Assembly (NCBI RefSeq): GCF_000183405.1
Contig: NC_014758.1
Location: 2,069,501 to 2,133,500, forward strand
Length of the DNA stretch: 64,000 nucleotides
Origin: Calditerrivibrio nitroreducens DSM 19672
Lineage (GTDB): Bacteria > Chrysiogenota > Deferribacteres > Deferribacterales > Calditerrivibrionaceae
Direction: 5' to 3'
In this document: positions 9,207 to 18,499 of the stretch, piece after piece
Position numbering within the stretch: the stretch's first letter is position 1
Layout of the letters: every line of letters starts with the position of its first letter
Made by a program: the position numbers and the translations under genes
The notes under the pieces: model-generated
Seen by the model: only the letters and a program-made list of their open reading frames with translations
Told to the model about the DNA's origin: nothing
The model's database searches: none

Positions 9207-9553
9207 TGTATAGCCTCCTTTTTCCTATTTTCTTCTATTTTATGCTCAAATGTGAATACCTTTTTTGTTAGCGGCAATTTCACATCGGAAGTGTATACTA
9301 TAGTAATTGTAATATAATTTTCATAATCTTTCATCGTTATATTATCAGATGTCAATTCAATCATAGCCTCATTTGCCTCTTTAATGAGCAAATCCTTTAT
9401 CTTTTCTGGGGTAAAGCCTTTTTCACTTTTTATAATATTTCTTGCTGCGGCCTCATAAATCTTAAATTTTGCAAAAGGCAAAGCAAAAACTATTGCGGTA
9501 TAAATAAGATAGCCTGCGATAAACAGTTTTACTAAAAATTTTATCGTATCCAT
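9203..9553 (-). CDS. Small single-pass membrane protein of unknown function
   Basis: I do not recognise this 116-residue protein with confidence. It starts with a hydrophobic segment (about residues 5-27, [22 protein letters not shown]) that is probably a membrane anchor, followed by a soluble alpha/beta domain exported or cytoplasmic. It lies between lepB and pyrH and is coupled to both. Small DUF4845-like proteins are found next to lepB in many proteobacteria, and this may be a distant equivalent; that is only suggested by position and layout. Confidence 0.6.
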   Translation of the reverse strand: MDTIKFLVKLFIAGYLIYTAIVFALPFAKFKIYEAAARNIIKSEKGFTPEKIKDLLIKEANEAMIELTSDNITMKDYENYITITIVYTSDVKLPLTKKVFTFEHKIEENRKKEAIQ

Positions 9554-9570
9554 AGAGCATAACTATATTA

Positions 9571-10164
9571 TTATTTGATTAATTTCAATAGTCTATTAAA
9601 CCTAAACTCAAATTTTCCCCCGAAATTCCACGACCAGTATATTATTAATGCTTTACCCTTAATCGACTTCTCAGGTACAAACCCCCAGAATCTACTGTCA
9701 AAGCTGGCATCACGATTATCCCCCATTACAAAATAGTACCCTTTCGGGATTGTGATCTCTTCAAAATTATCCCTTGGATTCATATATTCAGGGAAAACCA
9801 TTTCCGATTCATATCTTGTATAACCCTCATTCAAAGGTTTGCCATTGAGGAAAACCTTTTTATTAACCATTTTTATCCTATCCCCGGGGACAGCTATCAC
9901 CCTCTTTATAAAATCCTTCTCTGGCTCAAGAGGGTATTCAAAGACAATAATATCCCCATTTTTAGGTTTTGTGAAAAGATACGCAACTTTGTTGACAAGG
10001 ATGTGATCCCCTATTAAAAGCGTATTCAGCATAGAGCCGGAAGGGATTTTATAAGCCTGTATGAAAAATGCCCTTATGATCATCGCCACCACAAAAGCCA
10101 CCACAATCGAATCGATAGTATCTTTGAATTTATTCTTTTTAACCACAGCCTCTTCTTGGCTCAT
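9571..10164 (-). CDS. lepB: Signal peptidase I
   Basis: LepB removes signal peptides from exported proteins at the outer face of the inner membrane. The 197-residue form has one N-terminal membrane helix (about residues 15-35), the catalytic serine in IPSGSMLNTL, the catalytic lysine in DFIKRVIAVPGD, and the conserved C-terminal box MGDNRDASFDSRFWGFV. It follows lepA by 18 bases, the classic lepA-lepB pairing. The compact size resembles Gram-positive-type signal peptidases rather than the longer E. coli enzyme. Confidence 0.95.
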   Translation of the reverse strand: MSQEEAVVKKNKFKDTIDSIVVAFVVAMIIRAFFIQAYKIPSGSMLNTLLIGDHILVNKVAYLFTKPKNGDIIVFEYPLEPEKDFIKRVIAVPGDRIKMVNKKVFLNGKPLNEGYTRYESEMVFPEYMNPRDNFEEITIPKGYYFVMGDNRDASFDSRFWGFVPEKSIKGKALIIYWSWNFGGKFEFRFNRLLKLIK

Positions 10165-10182
10165 CTCAAGCTCCTCTTACCT

Positions 10183-11985
10183 TTAATCTTCGTTTATTTT
10201 GAGAACGGCTAAAAAAGCCTCCTGCGGAATCTCCACCTTTCCCACCATCTTCATCCTTTTTTTACCCTCTTTCTGCTTCTCCAGAAGTTTCCTCTTTCTT
10301 GTTATATCTCCACCGTAGCATTTGGCAGTCACATTTTTCCTGAAAGCCTTAACTGTGGATCTTGCAATTACCTTATTGCCAAGCGCCGCCTGAATGGCGA
10401 TTTCAAACATCTGTCGGGGGATAACCTCCTTCATCTTCTCCACCAGATCCCGCCCCTTGTAATAAGCCTGATCCCTATGTACTATGATACTCAGGGCATC
10501 CACAGGTTCACCGTTTATCAATATATCGAGTTTTACCATGTCAGCTTCCCTGTATCCAGCATGCTCATAGTCAAAAGAAGCATAACCTTTGGTAATCGAT
10601 TTTAGTTTATCGTAGAAATCCAAAACAATCTCGCAAAGGGGCACCTCATACTCAAGTATCACCCGTGTGGATGACATGTAGTGCATATTTTTTTGAAATC
10701 CTCTTCTGGATTGCAATAGCTGAATTACATTCCCCACATATTCGTTTGGAACAATAATGGTCGCTTTTATTATCGGCTCTTCAATATATGAGATCTCACC
10801 AGGGTTCGGAAACTTTACAGGGTTGTCAACCTCCACCACCTCCCCATTCGTCTTGTAAACTTTGTATATAACCATAGGTGCGGTGGTAATAAGATTAAGG
10901 TCAAACTCCCTTTCCAACCTCTCCTGAATAATTTCCATATGTAAAAGCCCTAAAAAACCACATCTAAATCCAAATCCCAGGGCGGCAGAATTCTCCGGCT
11001 CGTAGGTGAATGAGCTATCATTTAAGGATAACTTTTCTAATGCATCCCTGAGATCTTCAAAATCTTTCGTATCTACAGGATAAAACCCACAGAAGACAAC
11101 CGGTTTTACATGCTTAAATCCAGGAAAAGGCTCTTTAGTCCTATTCTTAGGATCGGTAAGGGTATCACCTATTCTGACATCTTTAAGCTCTTTTATCCCT
11201 GATATGACAAATCCAACCTCACCGGCAGACAACTTATCAACGTTTTTTGCAAGTGGTGTAAAGACCCCCACTTTGTCCACATTATACTCCTTATCATTGG
11301 ACATAAAGCAGAAGGTATCCCCCACCTTTAATTCCCCATCAATAACTCTGATCAGGATTATCACCCCTTGGTAAGAATCGTACCACGAATCAAAAACCAT
11401 TGCTTTTAGAGGTGAATTTATATCCCCTTTCGGCTCCGGAATGTATTTTACCACCGATTCGAGAATCTCCTTGATCCCTATCCCCTCCTTTGCACTTGCT
11501 GGTACAGCATGGGAGGCATCGATACCGATCACATCCTCAATCTCTTTTTTAACCCTTTCAACATCGGCACTTGGAAGATCTATCTTGTTTATAACCGGGA
11601 TCAACTCCAGATTCTGCTCTATCGCCATATAAACGTTTGCTATAGTTTGGGCTTCCACCCCCTGAGAAGCATCCACCACCAGCAACGCCCCCTCGCAGGC
11701 CGCAAGACTGCGGGAAACCTCATACGTAAAATCCACGTGCCCAGGCGTATCTATAAGATTTAGCTGATAGGTATTACCATCATCGGCGGTATATTGTAGT
11801 CTAACAGTCTGGGCTTTGATGGTAATCCCCCTTTCCCTTTCTATATCCATGGAATCTAACAGCTGATCCTTCATCAATCTTTTGTCAATAGCCCCTGTAT
11901 ATTCTATAAGTCTATCCGCAAGGGTGGACTTTCCATGATCTATATGGGCTATGATGCTAAAATTTCTTATAAACTTTTTATCCAT
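10183..11985 (-). CDS. lepA: Translation elongation factor 4
   Basis: LepA/EF4 is a ribosome-bound GTPase related to EF-G, affecting elongation and 30S assembly. The 600-residue protein is full length. G-domain motifs are [13 protein letters not shown] (G1), RGITIKAQ (switch I), DTPGHVDF (G3) and NKIDLP (G4). The LepA-specific C-terminal region [24 protein letters not shown] is present. It starts 4 bases after the ugd stop. Confidence 0.97.
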   Translation of the reverse strand: MDKKFIRNFSIIAHIDHGKSTLADRLIEYTGAIDKRLMKDQLLDSMDIERERGITIKAQTVRLQYTADDGNTYQLNLIDTPGHVDFTYEVSRSLAACEGALLVVDASQGVEAQTIANVYMAIEQNLELIPVINKIDLPSADVERVKKEIEDVIGIDASHAVPASAKEGIGIKEILESVVKYIPEPKGDINSPLKAMVFDSWYDSYQGVIILIRVIDGELKVGDTFCFMSNDKEYNVDKVGVFTPLAKNVDKLSAGEVGFVISGIKELKDVRIGDTLTDPKNRTKEPFPGFKHVKPVVFCGFYPVDTKDFEDLRDALEKLSLNDSSFTYEPENSAALGFGFRCGFLGLLHMEIIQERLEREFDLNLITTAPMVIYKVYKTNGEVVEVDNPVKFPNPGEISYIEEPIIKATIIVPNEYVGNVIQLLQSRRGFQKNMHYMSSTRVILEYEVPLCEIVLDFYDKLKSITKGYASFDYEHAGYREADMVKLDILINGEPVDALSIIVHRDQAYYKGRDLVEKMKEVIPRQMFEIAIQAALGNKVIARSTVKAFRKNVTAKCYGGDITRKRKLLEKQKEGKKRMKMVGKVEIPQEAFLAVLKINED

Positions 11986-11988
11986 CTA

Positions 11989-13311
11989 CTATAGCCTTCC
12001 CACAGAAGTATAATTGAATCCAAGGGCCTTCATCTTTGAAGGTTCGTAAATATTTCTGAGATCCGCAAGATTTGCTCTTCTCATCAGGGATTTTATCTTT
12101 TCCATATCCAGCTTTCTAAACTGGTTCCATTCCGTCACTATCACAAGACAATCTGTATCTTTAACTGCTTCATACTCACCCTTGCAATAACAGATTCTAT
12201 CACCAAAAAATTCCTTTGCATTCTCCATAGCTTCAGGATCAAAAGCGTTCACCTCTGCCCCCATATTCAATAGCTCATTTACAATTGTAATGGAAGGGGA
12301 CTCCCTCATATCATCGGTATTTGGCTTAAAGGCTAATCCTAAAATAGCAAACCTAAGGCCCTTCAAAGCACCATCTTTTTTCTCGATATTCATAAGCTTC
12401 AGGATCTTATCCACCATCCTCAACTTCTGCTCTTCGTTTACCTTTATCACCGTATCCACAATCTGAAAAGTATACCCATTTGATCTGGCGATGTATGATA
12501 ATGCTCTCGTATCCTTAGGAAAACATGACCCACCATAACCTGGTCCCGGATGAAGAAATTTTGGTCCTATTCTGCCGTCCATCCCCATAGCTTTTGCAAC
12601 TTTATGAACATCCGCCCCTACGTATTCGCATAGATTTGCCACTTCATTTATGAATGTAACCTTCAAAGCTAAAAAGGCGTTTGACGCATACTTTATCATC
12701 TCTGCGGTTTCTATGTTAGTTATTACAAAAGGAGCTTCATTGAGATAGTGGGCACTGTACACATCCTTCATTATGGCAATAGCCTCTTCACTTTCAGCAC
12801 CGATCACTATCCTATCTGGCCTTAAAAAGTCATTCACAGCGGCGCCTTCCCGTAAAAATTCTGGATTGCTTACCACATCAAAACGCACCTTTTCTCCCGC
12901 AATAGATCTAATTATATTTTTCACCCTCTGCCCGGTTCCCACAGGCACGGTACTCTTATTCACTATGACTTTATAACCGTTAAGATTTTGGGCAATATCC
13001 CTTGCCGCCTGATCCACATATCTCAAATCCGCACTTCCATCATCGCTGGATGGGGTACCCACAGCAATAAATACAACCAGATTATTTTTCACCGCCTCTG
13101 CAGTGTTAGTGGTAAAAGTAAGACGACCTTCTTTAACATTTTTTGCAACTATATCATCAAGCCCAGGTTCATATATCGGGATCTCTCCCCTTTTTAATCT
13201 CTCAATCTTTTTCTCATCAATATCCACACAGGTAACAAACATCCCAAACTCAGCCAGGCATGCCCCTGTCACCAAACCAACATAACCTGTACCTATTACT
13301 GCGATTCTCAT
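11989..13311 (-). CDS. ugd: UDP-glucose 6-dehydrogenase
   Basis: This enzyme oxidises UDP-glucose to UDP-glucuronate with two NAD+ for envelope polysaccharide precursors. It has the N-terminal NAD loop IGTGYVGLVTGACLAEFG, the family segment NPEFLREGAAVNDFLRPDR and the catalytic cysteine in GYGGSCFPKDTRAL. The 440-residue length matches the bacterial Ugd/TuaD type. It is the first gene of the long minus-strand operon, directly behind a promoter at 13343-13371. A related UDP-sugar (for example ManNAc) dehydrogenase is possible but less likely. Confidence 0.92.
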   Translation of the reverse strand: MRIAVIGTGYVGLVTGACLAEFGMFVTCVDIDEKKIERLKRGEIPIYEPGLDDIVAKNVKEGRLTFTTNTAEAVKNNLVVFIAVGTPSSDDGSADLRYVDQAARDIAQNLNGYKVIVNKSTVPVGTGQRVKNIIRSIAGEKVRFDVVSNPEFLREGAAVNDFLRPDRIVIGAESEEAIAIMKDVYSAHYLNEAPFVITNIETAEMIKYASNAFLALKVTFINEVANLCEYVGADVHKVAKAMGMDGRIGPKFLHPGPGYGGSCFPKDTRALSYIARSNGYTFQIVDTVIKVNEEQKLRMVDKILKLMNIEKKDGALKGLRFAILGLAFKPNTDDMRESPSITIVNELLNMGAEVNAFDPEAMENAKEFFGDRICYCKGEYEAVKDTDCLVIVTEWNQFRKLDMEKIKSLMRRANLADLRNIYEPSKMKALGFNYTSVGRL

Positions 13312-13342
13312 CTTTTACCCCTTAAAATTATTTAACCTTAAA

Positions 13343-13371
13343 TTATTACATTCAATTTTGCAAATAATCAA
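13343..13371 (-). promoter_or_regulatory. Sigma70-type promoter of the ugd-lepA operon
   Basis: Reading on the minus strand, TTGATT and TAATAA are separated by exactly 17 bases, about 35 bases upstream of the ugd start. It lies back to back with the ffh promoter. Confidence 0.5.
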
Positions 13372-13399
13372 GTTTTTTCTAAATTTGCACAAAAAGTAC

Positions 13400-13428
13400 T
13401 TGACATATACCTTACTCTTTTATATATT
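13400..13428 (+). promoter_or_regulatory. Sigma70-type promoter of the ffh operon
   Basis: A perfect TTGACA (13400-13405) and TATATT (13423-13428) are spaced by 17 bases, with the ffh start about 48 bases downstream. This is one of the clearest promoters in the window. Confidence 0.75.
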
Positions 13429-13475
13429 TATCGTTCACAATTAAATAAGTATGTAGCAGGTGATAAGGATAAACG

Positions 13476-14822
13476 ATGTTTGCTGCGCTAAATGAGAAGC
13501 TCCAGGGGGTATTTCGTAAACTCCGTGGAGAGGTTAAACTTACTGAAGAGAATATAAAGGAAGCCATAAAGCAGGTTAGAATTGCACTGCTTGAGGCGGA
13601 TGTCAACTATAAAGTTGTAAAAAAATTCATCGATAATGTCCAATCCAAAGCAATTGGAGAGATCGTTTTAAAATCTCTTACACCAGATCAGGTATTCATA
13701 AAGCTCGTACATGACGAACTTGTATCTATACTTGGGAGTCATACATCCAAAATAAACCTAAAACCAAACCCTCCCACTGTTATTATGCTGGTGGGCTTAC
13801 AGGGCTCAGGTAAAACAACTACGGCAGGAAAACTTGCCAAGTATTTTCAGAAAGATGGAAGATCCACCCTTCTGGTGGCAGACGACATATATAGACCTGC
13901 AGCCATCGACCAGCTTATCGTCCTTGGTAATCAACTAAAAACAGATGTTTTTTATGATAAAGAATCAAAAAATGCCACCGAAATTGCGGTAAGAGGTGTG
14001 GATCAGGCCAAAAAAAGTGCAAAAGATATCGTAATTATTGATACCGCTGGTCGACTTCATATAGATGAAGATCTAATGAAGGAGCTTAAATCCATAAAAA
14101 ATGCCGTAAACCCGGACGAAATACTTTTCGTTGCAGACGCTATGATAGGTCAGGATGCCGTAAATGTGGCCAAGCAGTTCAACGAAGCCATAGGGATAAC
14201 AGGTGTAATTTTCACAAAGCTGGATGGTGATGCCCGTGGTGGAGCAGCCCTTTCGATAATGGAAGTGACTGGTGTTCCTATAAAATTTGTTGGTATCGGG
14301 GAAAAACTCGATGCATTCGAACTCTTCCACCCTGATAGGATGGCCTCCAGAATACTTGGTATGGGGGACGTGGTTACCCTTGTGGAAATGGCTCAAGAGG
14401 CAATCGATGCGGAAGAAGCCAAAGAGATGGCCACAAAGGTTGGAAAAACCGGCCTCGATTTCAACGATCTTCTACAGCAATTCAGAATGATAAAAAAGAT
14501 GGGTTCCCTTGAGTCCATTATGAAACTTATACCAGGTTTATCCGCAATGCCCGATCTAAATGTGGATGACAAACAGTTTAAAAGGATTGAGGCCATAATC
14601 TATTCCATGACACCTGAAGAGAGGAAAAAAGCTCACATCATAAATGGAAGTAGAAAAAAAAGGATAGCAAAAGGTAGCGGCACCACAGTTAATGACGTAA
14701 ACAAACTGATAATGCAGCTGGAGCAGATGAATAAGATGCTTAAAAAATTCAAAAATAAATTTGGTGGAACGAATAAGTTTGACAGAAAAATGTTAAAGAA
14801 TATATTCCCACCAATGCGTTAA
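13476..14822 (+). CDS. ffh: Signal recognition particle protein Ffh (SRP54)
   Basis: Ffh binds 4.5S RNA and signal sequences and delivers ribosomes to FtsY. The N domain is residues 1 to about 90. The G domain has GLQGSGKTTTAGKLAKYF, DTAGRLHIDEDLM and TKLDGDARGGAALS. The methionine-rich M domain begins near residue 320 and ends with IMQLEQMNKMLKKF. It is full length at 448 residues. An AAGGAT-type site precedes the ATG. It heads the ffh-rpsP-khpA-rimM-trmD-rplS cluster. Confidence 0.97.
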   Translation: MFAALNEKLQGVFRKLRGEVKLTEENIKEAIKQVRIALLEADVNYKVVKKFIDNVQSKAIGEIVLKSLTPDQVFIKLVHDELVSILGSHTSKINLKPNPPTVIMLVGLQGSGKTTTAGKLAKYFQKDGRSTLLVADDIYRPAAIDQLIVLGNQLKTDVFYDKESKNATEIAVRGVDQAKKSAKDIVIIDTAGRLHIDEDLMKELKSIKNAVNPDEILFVADAMIGQDAVNVAKQFNEAIGITGVIFTKLDGDARGGAALSIMEVTGVPIKFVGIGEKLDAFELFHPDRMASRILGMGDVVTLVEMAQEAIDAEEAKEMATKVGKTGLDFNDLLQQFRMIKKMGSLESIMKLIPGLSAMPDLNVDDKQFKRIEAIIYSMTPEERKKAHIINGSRKKRIAKGSGTTVNDVNKLIMQLEQMNKMLKKFKNKFGGTNKFDRKMLKNIFPPMR

Positions 14823-14836
14823 AAGGAGGTGTTTAA

Positions 14837-15097
14837 GTGGCAACTAAGATCAGACTTTTAAGAATGGGTCGTAAAAAAAGGCCTTTTTACAGAATTGTGG
14901 TGGCCGATAGCAGGGCTAAAAGGGATGGCAACTTTGTTGATATATTGGGTTATTATAATCCATTGCCAGATCCAGCAGAAGTAAAGATCGACGAGGAAAA
15001 GGCATTAAAGTGGTTGGGTACAGGTGCGATACCTACAGATACGGTTCGCAGTCTATTTTCCAAAGCTGGTATAATGAAAAAATTTGCTGAACAATAA
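14837..15097 (+). CDS. rpsP: 30S ribosomal protein S16
   Basis: S16 is an assembly protein of the small subunit. The 86-residue sequence is typical ([28 protein letters not shown] near the start, DILGYYNP, and [21 protein letters not shown]). It starts at GTG 14837, fixed by the strong site AAAAGGAGGT six bases upstream. It lies 14 bases after ffh. Confidence 0.97.
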   Translation: MATKIRLLRMGRKKRPFYRIVVADSRAKRDGNFVDILGYYNPLPDPAEVKIDEEKALKWLGTGAIPTDTVRSLFSKAGIMKKFAEQ

Positions 15098-15115
15098 TAA
15101 TGCGGAGGTACTAAT

Positions 15116-15346
15116 ATGAAACAGTTAGTTGAATTCATCGTGAAATCACTCGTTGACAAGCCTGATCAAGTTCAGGTCAGAGAGGTGGATGGCGAAAAAA
15201 CCACTGTAATTGAATTAAGGGTAGACCCTGCAGATCTCGGAAAAGTAATAGGCAAACAGGGACGCACAGCAAGATCGATCAGAACTATTCTTGGAGCTGC
15301 TGGAATTAAAAAAGGTAAAAGAGTTGTTCTTGAAATTCTTGAATAA
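15116..15346 (+). CDS. khpA: KH-domain RNA-binding protein KhpA
   Basis: This 76-residue single KH-domain protein has the GxxG loop in [20 protein letters not shown]. KhpA, usually with KhpB/Jag, binds RNA and affects cell division and sRNA function in several bacteria. Its position between rpsP and rimM is conserved in many phyla. A GGAGG site precedes the ATG. A hairpin terminator follows directly. Confidence 0.94.
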   Translation: MKQLVEFIVKSLVDKPDQVQVREVDGEKTTVIELRVDPADLGKVIGKQGRTARSIRTILGAAGIKKGKRVVLEILE

Positions 15347-15349
15347 GAT

Positions 15350-15372
15350 AGGGCCCGAAAGGGCTCTTTTTT
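15350..15372 (+). terminator. Hairpin terminator or attenuator between khpA and rimM
   Basis: A 7-bp stem (AGGGCCC, loop GAAA, GGGCTCT with one G-T pair) is followed directly by a run of six T. It ends only 9 bases before the rimM start, so it may limit rather than abolish read-through into rimM-trmD-rplS. Confidence 0.6.
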
Positions 15373-15380
15373 AGGTGGAT

Positions 15381-15896
15381 ATGAGGTTTTTTAGAATCGG
15401 TTTCGTAAAAGGTACACATGGCTTAGACGGAGAGATAAAACTTGCAATGAATACTGAAAATATAGAAATGATGGAAAATCTTGAATATCTTTTGCTTGGA
15501 AAAAACCGCAATCCTCTTTTTTCTGGCAAAATTGAATATATTGCTCCCATGAATGACCTTTTACTTGTAAAATTCGAAAATATAAACGATATCGATGCAG
15601 CCATGAAATTCAAAGGGTATGAAGTGTTGGTGCCAGAAAATCTTCTTCCAGCAGAAAACAGCGACGAGGTTTATTGGTTTAAGATTGAAGGGGCGGATGT
15701 ATTTGATGAAAACGGGACAAAATTTGGTACTCTAATCGATTACATTGAGGGTGGTTCCTCCGATATATTCCGAATTAAAGGCTTTGATGACAAATATTAC
15801 CTCATTTCAAATAATAAAAGCCATGTTTTAAAGATAGATGTTGATAATCATAAAATAGTTATCAGGCAAGATGGATTGGTGGATGAAGAGATATAA
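15381..15896 (+). CDS. rimM: Ribosome maturation factor RimM
   Basis: RimM assists 30S head assembly and 16S processing and binds S19. The 171-residue protein starts MRFFRIGFVKGTHGLDGEIKL, the typical RimM opening, and has the PRC-barrel segment (VYWFKIEGADVFDENGTKFGTLIDYIEGGSSDIF). ATG 15381 is preferred; a GTG at 15375 is also in frame. The AGGTGG site is very close to the ATG and next to the terminator hairpin. Its end overlaps the trmD start. Confidence 0.93.
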   Translation: MRFFRIGFVKGTHGLDGEIKLAMNTENIEMMENLEYLLLGKNRNPLFSGKIEYIAPMNDLLLVKFENINDIDAAMKFKGYEVLVPENLLPAENSDEVYWFKIEGADVFDENGTKFGTLIDYIEGGSSDIFRIKGFDDKYYLISNNKSHVLKIDVDNHKIVIRQDGLVDEEI

Positions 15897-17184
15897 TGTA
15901 ATTACCATCTTTCCGGAGATGATCAATGAGATATTTAAATATGGGGTTCTCTCCAAGGGGATTGATATCGGTCTTTTTAGAGTAAACCCTATAAATCTTA
16001 GGGACTACACAGAAGATAAACATAAAACGGTTGATGATTATCAATATGGCGGCGGTCATGGGCTCGTAATGAAGCCAGAGCCTATATATAAAGCCATAGC
16101 CGATTTGAAATCCAAAAAAGATACCCATGTGGTTTTTCTTGATCCCAGAGGGGAACAGTTTACACAGAAAACCGCTGAGCGGCTTTACAATTATGACGAT
16201 ATTACGTTTGTTTGTGGTAGATATGAAGGGATTGATGATAGAGTGCGGGAACTTATGGCAGATGAAATGATCTCCATTGGTGACTTTGTAATTACGGGCG
16301 GGGAACTGGCTGCGGTAACTATCATAGATGCCGTGGCAAGATTGATCCCTGGTGTACTTGGTGATGAAAACTCACCTAATGAGGAATCTTTCACCACAGG
16401 ACTTCTTGAGTACCCACACTTCACAAGACCTGCTGAATTTATGGGTAAAAAGGTACCGGAAGTGTTGATTTCAGGCAATCACGAAGAGATAAGAAGGTGG
16501 CGGCTTACGGAATCGATAAAAACTACTTTACAAAATCGACCAGATATGATATTAAGAAAGTCTTTATCTCGAGAGGAAGAGCAGATATTGTGGTCTCTCA
16601 CCAGGGGAGTGCAAAGGAAATATAATATTTACGTTGCACTTATGCACTATCCAATGAGAGATAAAGAGGGTAAGGTGGTTACCACCTCCATCACCAATAT
16701 GGATCTTCATGATATTTCAAGATCATGTAGAACATTTGGTGTTAAAAACTATTTTGTTGTAAACCCTATGCCAGCCCAGAGGGAGATAGCCTCAAGGGTG
16801 GTTAGACACTGGATAAAAGGTTATGGTGCCACTTACAACGAAAATAGAAAAGAGGCCTTTGAATACACGATTATTACGGATAGTTTGGCTTCTGTGATAA
16901 AAAGTATTGAGGAAAAAGAGAGTGGATCGCCTATAATTATAGCTACTACTGCGAGGTATCAGCAGAAGGCTATTAGTATAGAAAAGTTAAAAGAGATTGC
17001 TGATAGGCCTATCCTTTTACTTTTTGGCACCGGATGGGGTTTTGTGGATGATATTTTGGAATTTGCCGATTACGTTTTGAAACCGATACATGGCGTTGGC
17101 GATTTCAATCATCTATCGGTAAGAAGTGCTGTGGCAATATATTTAGATAGAATAAATAGATCGTTTCAGGAGGATATATTATGA
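15883..17184 (+). CDS. trmD: tRNA (guanine37-N1)-methyltransferase TrmD fused to a second SPOUT-type RNA methyltransferase domain
   Basis: TrmD makes m1G37 in tRNA. Residues 1 to about 235 carry its signatures: [52 protein letters not shown] and [14 protein letters not shown] further about 190 residues follow in one frame and match the family otherwise encoded by a separate gene between trmD and rplS (COG4752 / Methyltrn_RNA_4): [43 protein letters not shown] and [17 protein letters not shown]. That second domain looks complete and has a SPOUT-like glycine loop; its target is not known to me. ATG 15883 ([13 protein letters not shown]) fits the family N terminus; an in-frame ATG lies at 15871. 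The fused length is about 433 residues compared with about 245 for TrmD. Confidence 0.93.
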   Translation: MKRYNVITIFPEMINEIFKYGVLSKGIDIGLFRVNPINLRDYTEDKHKTVDDYQYGGGHGLVMKPEPIYKAIADLKSKKDTHVVFLDPRGEQFTQKTAERLYNYDDITFVCGRYEGIDDRVRELMADEMISIGDFVITGGELAAVTIIDAVARLIPGVLGDENSPNEESFTTGLLEYPHFTRPAEFMGKKVPEVLISGNHEEIRRWRLTESIKTTLQNRPDMILRKSLSREEEQILWSLTRGVQRKYNIYVALMHYPMRDKEGKVVTTSITNMDLHDISRSCRTFGVKNYFVVNPMPAQREIASRVVRHWIKGYGATYNENRKEAFEYTIITDSLASVIKSIEEKESGSPIIIATTARYQQKAISIEKLKEIADRPILLLFGTGWGFVDDILEFADYVLKPIHGVGDFNHLSVRSAVAIYLDRINRSFQEDIL

Positions 17185-17537
17185 GAAATAAGTTTATCGA
17201 AGCTGTTGAAGCTGAAGTGAAAACTAAAGAGATCCCATCTTTCAGAGTTGGTGATACCGTTACTGTAAATTTTAGAATCGTTGAAGGTAACAAAGAAAGG
17301 GTACAGGCTTACAAAGGGCTTGTAATCGCTATCCACAGAAATGGAGCCTCTTCAACATTTACCGTGAGAAAGGTTGTGGGCGATGTGGGTGTAGAGAGGA
17401 TATTTCCGCTGTATTCTCCAAGGATAGACAGCATTGTGGTTGAAAGAAGCGGTAGGGTAAGAAGAGCCAAACTTTACTACATGAGAAAGCTAAGGGGTAA
17501 AGCTACAAGGATAAGAGAAAGAAGAAAAGGGTTTTAA
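17181..17537 (+). CDS. rplS: 50S ribosomal protein L19
   Basis: L19 lies at the subunit interface. The 118-residue sequence has the typical core [30 protein letters not shown] and [41 protein letters not shown]. Its ATG overlaps the trmD stop (ATGA), with AGGAGG eight bases upstream inside trmD. Confidence 0.97.
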   Translation: MRNKFIEAVEAEVKTKEIPSFRVGDTVTVNFRIVEGNKERVQAYKGLVIAIHRNGASSTFTVRKVVGDVGVERIFPLYSPRIDSIVVERSGRVRRAKLYYMRKLRGKATRIRERRKGF

Positions 17538-17538
17538 G

Positions 17539-17568
17539 TTGACAAAAGCTTATAAAATATAATATAAA
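17539..17568 (+). promoter_or_regulatory. Promoter of rplM-rpsI
   Basis: TTGACA (17539-17544) and TATAAA (17563-17568) are spaced by 18 bases. The site starts one base after the rplS stop and 28 bases before the rplM start, suggesting a separate transcript for rplM-rpsI. Confidence 0.6.
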
Positions 17569-17595
17569 ACTTTAAGTATTAGAAGAGGTTAGAGA

Positions 17596-18021
17596 ATGAA
17601 AACTACATGGATTAAAGAAAATGCACCAAAACAATGGTTTGAAGTGGATGCCACAGATAAGGTACTTGGTAGATTGGCATCAGAAATAGCTATGATACTT
17701 ATGGGTAAAAGAAAGGCTATCTACACTCCTTTCATCGATTCCGGTGATTTTGTTGTGGTTACAAATGCTCATAAAGTAAAAGTTACCGGTAATAAGCTCA
17801 AGGATAAGAAATACTACTGGCATTCAGGGTATTTTGGTGGATTAAAAGAAAGAACACTTGAAAAGATGCTTCAGGAAAAACCTGAAGAAGTTATCTATTT
17901 GGCTGTCAAGAAGATGCTTCCCAAAAATAGGCTCGGAAGGAAGATGATCAAAAAGCTTAAAGTATACACCACTCCAGATCATCCACATACCGCCCAAAAG
18001 CCTGTTAAATTAGAGTTTTAA
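17596..18021 (+). CDS. rplM: 50S ribosomal protein L13
   Basis: L13 is an early-assembly protein of the large subunit. The 141-residue sequence shows the family landmarks [56 protein letters not shown] and [31 protein letters not shown] precedes the ATG. It is paired with rpsI 10 bases downstream. Confidence 0.97.
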   Translation: MKTTWIKENAPKQWFEVDATDKVLGRLASEIAMILMGKRKAIYTPFIDSGDFVVVTNAHKVKVTGNKLKDKKYYWHSGYFGGLKERTLEKMLQEKPEEVIYLAVKKMLPKNRLGRKMIKKLKVYTTPDHPHTAQKPVKLEF

Positions 18022-18031
18022 GGAGGAGTAA

Positions 18032-18421
18032 ATGTCAAACTATTTTTATGGAACTGGAAGAAGAAAAACATCTATCGCAAGAGTGTTTATAAAGCCAGGT
18101 AGCGGTAGTATCAAAGTAAATGGTAAGAGCCTTGAGGAATACTTCGAAAGACCAGTACTTAGACAGATCATATTGCAACCACTTGAAACTCTTGGTGTTG
18201 TTGGTAAGTATGATATATATGTTACTGTTGCCGGTGGTGGAAAAACCGGTCAATCCGGAGCAATAAGACATGGCCTTGCAAGGGCTCTGGTACAGATCGA
18301 TCAAAACAATAGAAAACCCCTCAAGATTCAGGGATTCCTCACCAGAGATCCAAGAATGGTCGAAAGAAAAAAGATGGGGAAACCGAAGGCAAGAAGGGAT
18401 TCTCAGTTTTCAAAACGTTAA
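18032..18421 (+). CDS. rpsI: 30S ribosomal protein S9
   Basis: S9 contacts P-site tRNA through its basic C terminus. The 129-residue sequence is typical, with [21 protein letters not shown] at the start, [19 protein letters not shown] in the middle and the tail DSQFSKR. An AAGGAGG site precedes the ATG. A strong terminator follows. Confidence 0.97.
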   Translation: MSNYFYGTGRRKTSIARVFIKPGSGSIKVNGKSLEEYFERPVLRQIILQPLETLGVVGKYDIYVTVAGGGKTGQSGAIRHGLARALVQIDQNNRKPLKIQGFLTRDPRMVERKKMGKPKARRDSQFSKR

Positions 18422-18447
18422 AAATTATTTCATCATACATTATCAGA

Positions 18448-18472
18448 AGCGGGGAGATACCCCGCTTTTTTT
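18448..18472 (+). terminator. Intrinsic terminator after rpsI
   Basis: A 7-bp GC-rich stem (AGCGGGG / CCCCGCT, loop AGATA) is followed by seven T. It ends the rplM-rpsI transcript before tex. Confidence 0.85.
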
Positions 18473-18499
18473 GTTTAAAAATAGCGCTATGAGGTGTGT

